Assembly: GCF_035497915.1 (NCBI RefSeq)
Contig: NZ_DATJCS010000041.1
Coordinates: 1 to 64,000, forward strand
From: Serpens sp035497915
GTDB lineage: Bacteria; Pseudomonadota; Gammaproteobacteria; Pseudomonadales; Pseudomonadaceae
Reading direction: 5' to 3'
DNA length: 64,000 nt
Part shown: positions 51,038 through 59,500 of the stretch, piece by piece
Numbering within the stretch: the first letter of the stretch is position 1
Layout: each line of letters starts with the position of its first letter
Notes under the pieces: generated by a model
Seen by the model: the letters and a program-made list of their open reading frames with translations, nothing else
Databases searched by the model: none
What the model was told of the DNA's origin: nothing
Made by a program: the position numbers and the translations under genes

Positions 51038-52009
51038 ATGAAGCTTCAGCAACTGCGCTACATCTGGGAAGTGGCGCATCACGATTTGAACGTCTCGGCG
51101 ACGGCTCAGAGCCTCTATACCTCCCAGCCGGGCATCAGCAAGCAGATTCGCCTGCTGGAGGACGAGCTGGGTGTCGAGGTCTTCGCCCGCAGCGGCAAGC
51201 ACCTCACGCGCGTCACCCCGGCGGGGGAATACATCATCCAGACCGCCGGCGAGATCCTGCGCAAGGTCGAAAGCATCAAGCAGATTGCCCAGGAATTCTC
51301 CAACGAGAAGAAAGGCAACCTGTCCATCGCCACTACCCACACCCAGGCGCGCTACGCGTTGCCGCCGGTCATCGACCGCTTCATCAAGCGCTACCCGGAC
51401 GTGACGCTGCACATGCATCAGGGCTCGCCCACGCAGATTGCCGAGATGGCCGCCGACGGCACGGTGGATTTCGCCATCGCCACCGAAGGCCTGGAGATGT
51501 ACGGCGATCTGGTCATGATGCCTTGCTACCGCTGGAACCGCTGCGTGATCGTGCCCAAGGGACATCCCTTGACCGCGCTACCCAAGCTGACGCTGGAGGC
51601 GCTGGCCGAGCACCCGATCGTCACCTATGTGTTTGGCTTCACCGGCCGCTCCAAGCTGGACGAGGCCTTCAATCGGCGCGGCCTGTCGCCGAAGGTGGTG
51701 TTCACCGCCGCCGATGCCGACGTGATCAAGACCTATGTGCGCCTCGGGCTGGGCGTGGGCATCGTGGCGCACATGGCGGTGGACGAGCACGATGACGACC
51801 TGGTGACCCTGGATGCCAGCGAGCTGTTCGAGTCCAGCGTGACCAAGATCGGTTTCCGCCGCGGCACCTTCCTGCGTGGCTTCATGAGCGACTTCATCGA
51901 GTCCTTCGCGCCGCACCTGACCCGCGACATGCAGGCCAAGGCGGTGCAATGCCGCAACAAGCTGGAGCTGGACGAGCTGTTCGCGGACGTCAAACTGCCG
52001 GTCTACTGA
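51038..52009 (+). CDS. cysB: LysR-type regulator of cysteine biosynthesis
   Basis: A 323-residue LysR-family regulator that senses acetylserine and controls sulfate assimilation. The N-terminal helix-turn-helix is LNVSATAQSLYTSQPGISKQ (residues 18-37), continuing into IRLLEDELGVEVFARSGK. The effector domain shows CysB-specific stretches such as ATTHTQARYALPPVIDRFIK, GSPTQIAEMAADGTVDFAIA and VFGFTGRSKLDEAFNRRG. The ATG is the expected start. cysH lies next to it on the opposite strand, with a shared terminator. Confidence 0.98.
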   Translation: MKLQQLRYIWEVAHHDLNVSATAQSLYTSQPGISKQIRLLEDELGVEVFARSGKHLTRVTPAGEYIIQTAGEILRKVESIKQIAQEFSNEKKGNLSIATTHTQARYALPPVIDRFIKRYPDVTLHMHQGSPTQIAEMAADGTVDFAIATEGLEMYGDLVMMPCYRWNRCVIVPKGHPLTALPKLTLEALAEHPIVTYVFGFTGRSKLDEAFNRRGLSPKVVFTAADADVIKTYVRLGLGVGIVAHMAVDEHDDDLVTLDASELFESSVTKIGFRRGTFLRGFMSDFIESFAPHLTRDMQAKAVQCRNKLELDELFADVKLPVY

Positions 52010-52021
52010 TGTCCAGCATCT

Positions 52022-52053
52022 AAAAAAACAGCCGGCTTTGCCGGCTGTTTTTT
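52022..52053. terminator. Bidirectional terminator between cysB and cysH
   Basis: ACAGCCGGC, TTT loop, GCCGGCTGT with A7 before and T6 after. It can serve both convergent genes. Confidence 0.9.
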
Positions 52054-52060
52054 CTGGGTT

Positions 52061-52795
52061 TCAACCCTTGTGAATCAGGTTGCCGGCGTGCAGGCCGCAT
52101 TCCTTGTGGGTGGCCTCTTCCCACCACCAGCGGCCTTCGCGCTCGTGCTGGTTGGGCAGCACCGGGCGGGTACAGGGTTCGCAGCCAATGCTGATGAAGC
52201 CGCGCTCGTGCAGCGGGTTGTAGGGCAGCTCCAGCATGCGGATGTAGCCCCAGACCTCGGCGCTGGTCATCTGCGCCAGCGGGTTGAACTTGCAGAGGGT
52301 GTTGTCCGCGGTGGAGAAGGTGGCATCGATCTCCAGCACCGCCACCTGGCTGCGCGTGCCGGGGCTCTGGTCGCGGCGCTGGCCGGTGGCCCAGGCGCGC
52401 ACGCCGGCCAGCTTGCGGCGCAGCGGCTCGATCTTGCGAATGCCGCAGCATTCGCCGTGGCCGTCCTTGTAGAAGCTGAACAGGCCCTTCTCGCGCACCA
52501 AAGCTTCCAGCCGGGCGTGGTCCGGGCTGAGAACCTCGATGGGCAGTGAATAGTGCTCGCGCACCTGTTCGATGAAGCGGTAGGTCTCCGGATGCAGGCG
52601 CCCGGTGTCCAGGCTGAACACCCTGACGTTCCGGTTCAGCTTCCAGGCCATGTCCACCAGCACCACATCCTCCGCGCCGCTGAAGGAAAGCCACAGGTCG
52701 TCGCCGAAGTGCTCGAAGGCGAGCTTGAGGATGTCCTGGGGCGTTTTCTCGGCGTAGCGGGTTGCCAGTTCGGCAATGTGGCTGGGCTCGATCAT
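52061..52795 (-). CDS. cysH: Phosphoadenylyl/adenylyl-sulfate reductase
   Basis: A 244-residue reductase for assimilatory sulfate reduction. It contains the four cysteines of the 4Fe-4S form: CCGIRK near residue 133 and CEPCTRP near 221, the mark of adenylyl-sulfate (APS) reductases used by pseudomonads. The PP-loop-type SFSGAEDVVL near 38 binds the nucleotide, and the C-terminal cysteine in HKECGLHAGN (expected in the mobile catalytic tail) is present. The start at 52795 is preferred over a TTG at 52816. It diverges from thrH with 173 bp between, holding paired motifs that could bind CysB. Confidence 0.97.
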   Translation of the reverse strand: MIEPSHIAELATRYAEKTPQDILKLAFEHFGDDLWLSFSGAEDVVLVDMAWKLNRNVRVFSLDTGRLHPETYRFIEQVREHYSLPIEVLSPDHARLEALVREKGLFSFYKDGHGECCGIRKIEPLRRKLAGVRAWATGQRRDQSPGTRSQVAVLEIDATFSTADNTLCKFNPLAQMTSAEVWGYIRMLELPYNPLHERGFISIGCEPCTRPVLPNQHEREGRWWWEEATHKECGLHAGNLIHKG

Positions 52796-52850
52796 GTGTT
52801 TCTCGGAGGGTTGCAACCTGGGGCCGCGATGGTAGCACCGGGCGCGCTAT

Positions 52851-52908
52851 GCAATTAAATAACCAAAATGCCCCGTACCCGCCTTGCCGGTTATAAGAGT
52901 CCAATTGC
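52851..52908. promoter_or_regulatory. Inverted GGTTA/AATTGC motifs in the cysH-thrH gap
   Basis: GCAATTAAATAACC (52851-52864) and, inverted, GGTTATAAGAGTCCAATTGC (52889-52908) face each other across 24 bp. GGTTATAAG is found again at the cysB promoter. This fits a CysB-type or related operator, but it has not been shown. Confidence 0.45.
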
Positions 52909-52968
52909 GCCGTCTGTGCCGACCGGCTAGAGTGCGGCCCTTTCTCACCTCACCCTAGGAGTGTTCTC

Positions 52969-53586
52969 GTGGAGATCGCTTGTCTCGACCTGGAAGGCGT
53001 CTTGGTCCCGGAAATCTGGATCGCGTTTGCGGAAAAAACCGGCATCGAGGCGCTGAAGGCGACCACCCGGGACATTCCCGACTACGACGTGCTGATGAAG
53101 CAGCGTCTGCGCATTCTTGATGAGCACGGCCTGAAGCTGCGCGACATCCAGGAAGTGATCGCCACGCTCAAGCCGCTGGAAGGCGCCGTGGAATTCGTCG
53201 ACTGGCTGCGCGAGCGCTTCCAGGTCGTCATCCTCTCCGACACCTTCTACGAGTTCTCCCAGCCGCTGATGCGCCAGCTGGGTTTCCCGACCCTGCTGTG
53301 CCACAAGCTGGTGGTCGACGAGACCGACCGCGTGGTGGGCTACCAGCTGCGCCAGAAGGACCCCAAGCGTCAGTCCGTCATTGCGCTGAAGAGCCTGTAC
53401 TACCGTGTGATCGCTGCCGGCGACTCCTACAACGACACCACCATGCTGTCCGAGGCGCATGCCGGCATCCTGTTCCACGCGCCGGACAACGTCATCCGCG
53501 AGTTCCCGCAGTTCCCGGCGGTGCACACTTACGGGGACCTGAAGCAGGAGTTCCTCAAGGCGTCGAATCGGGCGCTGAGCCTGTAA
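52969..53586 (+). CDS. thrH: Phosphoserine phosphatase/homoserine phosphotransferase
   Basis: A 205-residue HAD-superfamily enzyme that acts as phosphoserine phosphatase and can pass phosphate to homoserine. Motif I is CLDLEGVLVPEIW with the nucleophilic Asp, motif II ILSDTFYEF, motif III with Lys in LRQKDPKRQS and motif IV AAGDSYNDTTM. Sequence is nearly the same as P. aeruginosa ThrH as I recall it. A GTG start is preceded by AGGAG. A terminator hairpin lies right after the stop. Confidence 0.97.
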   Translation: MEIACLDLEGVLVPEIWIAFAEKTGIEALKATTRDIPDYDVLMKQRLRILDEHGLKLRDIQEVIATLKPLEGAVEFVDWLRERFQVVILSDTFYEFSQPLMRQLGFPTLLCHKLVVDETDRVVGYQLRQKDPKRQSVIALKSLYYRVIAAGDSYNDTTMLSEAHAGILFHAPDNVIREFPQFPAVHTYGDLKQEFLKASNRALSL

Positions 53587-53592
53587 GACCAG

Positions 53593-53619
53593 AAGGCGGC
53601 CCAAATGGCCGCCTTTTTT
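53593..53619 (+). terminator. Terminator of thrH
   Basis: AAGGCGGCC (53593-53601), CAAAT loop, GGCCGCCTT (53607-53615), then TTTT. Perfect stem with T-run. Confidence 0.92.
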
Positions 53620-53643
53620 GTGTGTCCCGGCCATCCCGTCCAC

Positions 53644-53736
53644 CTGTGGGGCCGGCTTTATGCCGGCCAGCGGCGGTGGGCCCGAAGCCGTGGTGGGGAA
53701 TCTGGCTCCGTCGGCCGGGATAAACCCGGCCCCACA
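53644..53736. repeat. REP-like doublet, family GTAGGGCCGG, copy 2 (left flank of the condensin operon)
   Basis: Left unit CTGTGGGGCCGGCTTTATGC, right inverted unit ending GGATAAACCCGGCCCCACAG. Same type as the copies at 12709 and 60410. A degenerate GTAGGATGGACAACG-type piece follows at 53750. Together they fill most of the 259-bp gap between thrH and the Toprim gene. Confidence 0.8.
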
Positions 53737-53845
53737 GAAACCCAGGACGTAGGATGGACAACGCCGTTCTTGTTCACCGTTGCGGCATCTCGCCGGACCA
53801 CGAATCGAGATTCCACCCCGGCGGCCAAAAAAAACGTTGACCGCC

Positions 53846-54673
53846 CTACCGGGCAATGCAGCGCAGCGGCGCGCCCAGCGCCAGGATATGCTGCTGCTTG
53901 ACGCTGACCCCGCCCTGTTTCATCTCCGCCCACACCGTTTGCCAACCGCCCAGCGCGCTGTTGTCCAGATGCCTGGCCTGCAGATGTTGCCGGTGGAAAT
54001 GCTCGCGACTGCCCTTGGCCAGCAACTCGGGCGTGAGCTGCGGGACCAGCAGCTGGCCGGCTTGCGGCAGCGTCGCGGCGATCACCAGGCCCGCCGGGTC
54101 GTAGTCCGCAAAGACGACAACCGGAACCGCGGCAGGTAGGCGTTGCAGCAACTGCCGCGTGCCGCGCGTGGCGGCGCCATGCCCGCGATACAGCACCAGT
54201 GCTTCGCGCAGGCTGGCGGGGAGGGCGAAGCGGTGAATCTGGTCGAAACAGTCGAGGTTCTCGACCACCAGCACGCGGCCGATGGCCGCCAGGTCCAGCT
54301 GATCCAGCGCAACGCGCAACGCGCAGCCGGCGGGCAGGACGGGCAGCACCCCGGGCAGAACGCCCTTGGCCAGCACGAAACCGTCATCCGGCCGCTGCGG
54401 GGCGAGCTTTTCGTCGATGGCCCGGGACGCCGCCTGGATGCGGTCCTCGGCCGGCAGCGGCTCGATCAGATCCCAGCCGAAATAGCGTTCGGCTTCCTTG
54501 CGCAGCAGATCGCGCTCACGCGGGGTGAACGTCAGCCGGCGACGCTCCACCCGGCCCAGTTCGAACGCCCGGTGGATGTCCTGCCAGGTCGCGTTGTAGG
54601 CCACCTCCAGCAGGTGGTTGCGCAGCAGGTGATGCAGCGCCCGGGCGTGACTTTTCCCTAGGCTGACAGGCAC
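53846..54673 (-). CDS. JetD/MksG-like Toprim protein of a condensin system
   Basis: A 275-residue last subunit of the condensin operon. The Toprim-type catalytic motifs are seen in VLVVENLDCFDQ (Glu, near residue 140) and VVFADYDPAGL (Asp-x-Asp near 197), as in JetD and MksG, which cut DNA in Wadjet systems. It is short: JetD proteins I know are around 380-400 residues, so the N-terminal arm domain is reduced. No ATG is available; the GTG at 54673 overlaps the kleisin gene by 16 bp and is the most likely start, while the open frame runs on to 55468. Enzymatic activity is inferred from motifs. Confidence 0.78.
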   Translation of the reverse strand: MPVSLGKSHARALHHLLRNHLLEVAYNATWQDIHRAFELGRVERRRLTFTPRERDLLRKEAERYFGWDLIEPLPAEDRIQAASRAIDEKLAPQRPDDGFVLAKGVLPGVLPVLPAGCALRVALDQLDLAAIGRVLVVENLDCFDQIHRFALPASLREALVLYRGHGAATRGTRQLLQRLPAAVPVVVFADYDPAGLVIAATLPQAGQLLVPQLTPELLAKGSREHFHRQHLQARHLDNSALGGWQTVWAEMKQGGVSVKQQHILALGAPLRCIAR

Positions 54674-55878
54674 AGCGCCAGATCCCGCACGATGAAGTTG
54701 CCGCTGAACACCGGGTGATCCTCGCCTTCGGGCAGCAGCTCGAAGTAGTCCTTCTGCTCGTCGGGTAGCGCCTCGTAGCCGCCGATCACCTGGTACAGCC
54801 AGGTTTCCTCGTCCCAGGGCAGGCGCTGTTCGGCGCGCCAGGCGAGCGCGGATATCGGCTGGCCGCGCTCGATCACCTGGCAGAGATACTCCTGCACGGC
54901 CTCCTGGATCGGGCTGGCCTGCACCTCGAAGCTTTCCACCTCGCCCAGCAGCGTTTCGCCGGCTTCCGGCAGGGCCACCAGGGCGCGCTCCTCGCGCTGC
55001 GCACGCACCTGCGCGGCCAGGGCCAGCAGTTCGGCTTCCTGCACGCTGTCGTGGATATCCACGGCGGCCGGGGCGAGCAGCGCCTCGGCCAGGTTGAGCA
55101 ATTGCGGCATCTGCGGCAGGGCGGTGTGCTGGCCGGGCTGATAGTCCGGCTGCTGCTCCACATGCAGGCTCCAGCCACGCAGCAGGCGGGTTCGGCCCTG
55201 GATCTTGCGGAAGCGGCCGAGCAGGTCGAGCAGGCGCGCCTGCACCACGCCCAGTTCCAGGTAGGCGTCGCTGACGCTGCGCTGCAGGCTGGTGACCAGC
55301 AGGCGGCGCAGTTCGCGCAGGTCGCCGGCGGTATCGGCCAGATCCTGGAAATCGATCAGTTCCAGGCCGGCGAGCAGTTCGCTGACCTGGGTCTGCGCCA
55401 GCTCGTTCTCGCGGATCTTGGCGTTCAGGCTGCCGACGTAGCCGAATTCGTTGTTGATGCGGCTCCACAGCACGCGAATGCCGTGCCCCAGGCCTTCGCA
55501 GAAGCTGTAGACGTGCTCGCGCAGGTCGGACAGGTAGGCGTCGGCGGCGGCGAAGTCGCCCTGGTGGCGCGCCTCGGTGTAGTGGGCGGCCAGCGTACGG
55601 AAGGTGGCCAGGGTGGCGCCGGTGTTGGCGTCGATCTGCCGGTTTCGGTCGTCCTTCAGCGCCTCTTCCAGCAGGGCGCGCACCGTGCGCCGTAGGTGCA
55701 GGTCGGCGCCGGGCTCCGGGCGGTAGAGGATGCCGTCCTTGACCAGGCGCTCCTGCACGCCGGGCTCCAGCGCCTCGTCGCTGATGGAGCCGGCCAGGTA
55801 GGCGTCCATGATGGGTTCGGCGTGGCGGCCCAGCTGGCGCAGGAAGCGCACGCCGGCCTGGTGCAGGTTGCCGCTCAT
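54658..55878 (-). CDS. MukF/MksF/JetA-like kleisin subunit
   Basis: A 406-residue protein, read as the kleisin by position and size. The N-terminal region (QAGVRFLRQLGRHAEPIMD and the next 60 residues) looks like winged-helix DNA or dimer domain, the middle is helical (NELAQTQVSELLAGLELIDF), and the end (LPWDEETWLYQVIGGYEALP and DHPVFSGNFIVRDLALCL) may be the C-terminal winged helix that binds the SMC head. It overlaps the E-like gene by four bases (ATGA). No standard motif pins the family, so the assignment rests on the operon. Confidence 0.72.
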   Translation of the reverse strand: MSGNLHQAGVRFLRQLGRHAEPIMDAYLAGSISDEALEPGVQERLVKDGILYRPEPGADLHLRRTVRALLEEALKDDRNRQIDANTGATLATFRTLAAHYTEARHQGDFAAADAYLSDLREHVYSFCEGLGHGIRVLWSRINNEFGYVGSLNAKIRENELAQTQVSELLAGLELIDFQDLADTAGDLRELRRLLVTSLQRSVSDAYLELGVVQARLLDLLGRFRKIQGRTRLLRGWSLHVEQQPDYQPGQHTALPQMPQLLNLAEALLAPAAVDIHDSVQEAELLALAAQVRAQREERALVALPEAGETLLGEVESFEVQASPIQEAVQEYLCQVIERGQPISALAWRAEQRLPWDEETWLYQVIGGYEALPDEQKDYFELLPEGEDHPVFSGNFIVRDLALCLSA

Positions 55879-56516
55879 AGCAGACTGCTCTGGCTGGCGG
55901 CCTCGGCGCGATCCTCCAGCGCCAGGCCTTCGGCTTCGTCGATGAAGCGGATCACCTCATAGAGGTAGTCCAGCTTGCCGGTGCCGATGTAGATCTGCTT
56001 TTCCGGGTTGGGGCGGATCAGGTAGCCCATGTCGCAGAGCTTCTTGAACACCTGCTTGATCTGCGCGTCGACGCTGGCGCTGGTGGAGCCGAACAGCCGG
56101 TAGTGGCTGATGCGCGCCAGCTGCTCGCGGAAGGCCGGGGTGTCCTCGACGATGCCCTGCAGTTCATTCAGACGAATCGGACTGCCCTCGGTCAGCGGCG
56201 CGTCCTGGGCGCTGGCTTCCTGCACCAGCAGCAGCCATTCCACCAGCGGGGTGAGGGCATGGCAGACGTCGCGAAACTGCTGGCCGACCACCTTGCGCTC
56301 GTTCTCGCCCAACTGGCGGTAGGCGCAGTAGAACACTTCCGCCTCGGCGCCGCTGCCGACGCTGGCCACCACGCGGTTGAGGGTGTTCAGATAGTCGTCC
56401 ACCTGTTCGCGGTTGGCCGGGTTCTTCAGGAAGCGCCAGCCTTCCTCGTCGGTGGTGCGGCAGATGAAGCTGCCCTGCAGCAGGCGTTCGATGACCTGTC
56501 CCTTGTTGGAAAGCAT
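55875..56516 (-). CDS. MukE/MksE/JetB-like subunit
   Basis: A 213-residue protein. The N-terminal half (GQVIERLLQGSFICRTTDEE, VVASVGSGAEAEVFYCAYRQ) and C-terminal half (RISHYRLFGSTSASVDAQIK, QVFKKLCDMGYLIRPNPEKQ) look like paired winged helices, as in MukE and JetB (DUF4194-like). It starts in the SMC stop (TGATG) and overlaps the kleisin gene by ATGA, so all four genes are coupled. MukE-type subunits bridge kleisin and SMC heads; that role is inferred. Confidence 0.75.
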   Translation of the reverse strand: MLSNKGQVIERLLQGSFICRTTDEEGWRFLKNPANREQVDDYLNTLNRVVASVGSGAEAEVFYCAYRQLGENERKVVGQQFRDVCHALTPLVEWLLLVQEASAQDAPLTEGSPIRLNELQGIVEDTPAFREQLARISHYRLFGSTSASVDAQIKQVFKKLCDMGYLIRPNPEKQIYIGTGKLDYLYEVIRFIDEAEGLALEDRAEAASQSSLL

Positions 56517-59500
56517 CAGACGGTCTCCTCGGTCTGGCGGGCTTTCAGGCGCTCGCCGATCACATCCAGGCGCGGCTTGACCACCTGCAGCTGGCGGGTC
56601 TGCTTGTTGACGATGTAGCGGTTGCTGAACAGCGACAGCACCTCGGAATCCGGGTTGGGGAAGGCGGCGAGGATGCGGATGCGGTTGCTGGTGCAGGCGT
56701 CGAAGATCTTCTTCACGTTGTTGTGGTGCAGCGTGCCCAGTTCGTCGATCGGCCAGTGGATCATCGCCGGCGCGTCGCCGCGCAGCAGGCGGGTGAAAGC
56801 CAGCAGAAACTTGCAGAGGATCAGGTAGGCCATGCCGTGGCTGGAGGATTCGTTGAGCTGGCGGTCGGTGCGGATCACCAGGTCGCTGTTGCCCTCGCGC
56901 AGACGTAGCTCGATTTCCAGCAAGCCCGCGATGCCGCTGCTCAGGGCCGAGCGGCCGAGCACTTCCAGGGCGCGGCGCATGCTGCCGGTGTAGTCCTCGC
57001 CGGGCAGTTCGGCGAAGCCGCTGTCCTGCCATTCGCGGTAGGCGTTCACGAAGCTGCGCAGCTCCGGCCAGAATTCAAGCTCGGTGATGCGCGAGCGGAT
57101 GGTCACCGCCGAATTGGACACCCCGTCGAGGAACAGCTCGTCGCTGACCTCGCGGGTGATGCGCGCGCTCTGGCTGGCGATGCGCTTGTCGATGTCGGCC
57201 AGCACGTCGAAGTAGTCGTACAGGTCCTTGCCGAAGATGCGCCCCTGCTCCAGCAGGCCGCGGATGCTCTGCGGCACCAGCTCGTTGAGCAGTTGCGCGA
57301 GCACCGGCACCAGCCGGCGGTAATCCAGGGTTGGCACGCCGCGCTCGCTGACCAGCGTGCATTCCTCGCGGCCGCGTTCCCAGGTCTCGGTGAGGCTGGA
57401 GCCGCTCTTGCCGGCCAGCAGGCTGTCGAAGCGGTCGACGTGCTGCTTGATGGTGGTCATCAACGCGTCGCGGCTGTGCAGCAGCTCCTGGCCGAGGCGC
57501 AGGCGCTCGTCCAGTTCGCCTTCCGGTGGTATGCCGTCGCGCGGCAGCTTGCACTCGCCGAGGCGGCGCAGCAGGCCCTTGAGCAGGTCCAGCTGCTCGC
57601 CAATCTGGCCCTGCTGCTGCAGGCCCTGCTTGCGCTGCTGCTCAAGCTGGTCGCGCTGGCGCTTGTAGGCCTGGGTGGCGCTGTCGAGCCGCTGCTTGAG
57701 GTCGCTGGCCTCGGCGCGCCGGGCCACTAGATCGTCGTGCAGCTGCGGCTTGCGCTTGAGCCAGGTGACCGCGTACCACTCCTCGTAGCGGTGCACCTCG
57801 GAACGCAGCGCCTCGGTCTCGCGGATGCGCTGTTCGCGCTGGCGGATGCCGTTCTTCAGTTCGATCAGCTGGGCTTCGTCGACGCCACGGGACTTCAGTT
57901 CGTTGCGGTACCAGCTTTCGCAGGCGGCCAGCTCGGTCTTGCCCTGGGCGCGCTGTTCGTCCATCTGGCCGCGCAGTTGCGCCAGACGCTGCTCCAGATC
58001 CTGGATCACCTGCTGCCAGTGGGCCGAGGCTTCCAGGCGCGCGTCCTGGTGCTGCTCGGCCAGCTCTTCCAGCAACAGGCCATGTTCGGCGCTCAGGCGC
58101 GCCAGGCTTTCGTCCAGCGCGCTCAGTTGCTTGCGGGCTTCCAGGCGGCGCTCGGCCAGGGCGGCATCGAGGCGTTCCTTGAGGGCGGCGCGCTCTTCGC
58201 GCAGCCGCTGGCGATCGTCCTTGTCGCGTTGCAGCTCGGTGCGCGCCTGCACCAGGCGGGTGTTGAGGTCGTCGAGGGCGGCGGTCTGTTCGGCCAGTTG
58301 GGCTTCCAGGCCTTCCAGATGATTGCGCGCGGCCTGCAGGTTGTCCTCGGCCAGCTGCACGCGGGCGCGCAGGGCGGCTTCGTCGGCGGCGTGTTCGGGG
58401 GTGGGCAGCATGGCCAGGTCGAGGCGCAGGCCGTGGAAGCTGTCGGCCGGGGTTTCGCTCAGCGCGGGCTTGAGGTCGGTGCGCTGCAGCAGGCCCGGTT
58501 CGATCAGCTTGCCCAGGTGCTGTTCCCAGCCCGGCTGCTCGCGGCGCAGGAATTCCAGCAGGGTGTGCTGGCCGGGGTAGAGCAGGCGCTCGGCGGCGTT
58601 CTTTTCCTGCTCGCGTTCGGCCACCTTGCGCGCCGCCTGCTGGTGCTGCTGGGCGAGTTCCTCGCGCTGGCGCAGCAGCTGGCGTTCCTGCTGGGTCAGG
58701 GACTCGACCTGCTGGCTGGCGGCGTCGCGCTTTTCGTCGGCCTCTTCCAGGCGCCGGTCGAAGATGTCCAGGCTGCGGCTTTCCTCTTCGCTGTAGCCGA
58801 ACTGGTTGATGCGCTGCTCGTGATCCTTGCGCTCCAGCTCGCGGGCATGTTTCTGCTCGCGGTAGGTGGTTTCGGACTCCTGGCGGCGGTTGGCGAAGGA
58901 CTTGTCCAGCTGGCTCAGGGCGGCGTGCTGCTGCTGGGTGCGCGCGGCCAGTTCGTCGCGCACCTTGCCTTCCTGTCCGTGCAGGCGATCCAGCGCTTCC
59001 TGCTGGCGTTCCTGGACAATCTGCTTGCGCTCCAGGTAGGCGTTCTGCACGTCGGCGTGCTGCTCGGTGAGCAGGCGCAGGCGCTCCTTGAGGTTGTCCA
59101 GCTCCAGCTTCCAGCCGTCGAGCTTCTCCAGGTCGGCCTTGGCCTGGTCGATATCGGAATCCAGGTATTGCTGGTACTGCTCCTCGATGTGGTTGAGCTG
59201 GGTTTCGTCGCTTTCGATGCGCGCCTGCACCTGGGACAGGTCGAGACTCAGCACGTCGCGCTGTTCTTTCCAGTCACCTTCCAGGCGATTGAGTTCGAAG
59301 CCGAGCTGCTCCAGCTCGCTCTTCAGGGTTTCCTGGCGGGCGAACAGTTGCGGCTCGTCGGTGCGGAAGGCCTGCAGCAGGCCGCTGAGGCGCGCCTCGC
59401 AACCTTGCAGTTCCTGGAAATCGCGCTCCAGACGGGCGAACTCCGGGCGCAGGTCGGCGAAGCCCTGGATGAGCTGGCTGTCACGGATCCAGTCCTCGAC

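Noticed and set aside
53827..53834. A8 run after the Toprim gene as a terminator
   Set aside because: On the minus strand it is a T8 run, but no good stem lies directly before it.
53846..55468. Extension of the Toprim gene to 540 codons
   Set aside because: The extra part is the shadow of the kleisin gene in another frame and has Arg/Pro/Ala-rich composition. The Toprim domain starts near 54673.
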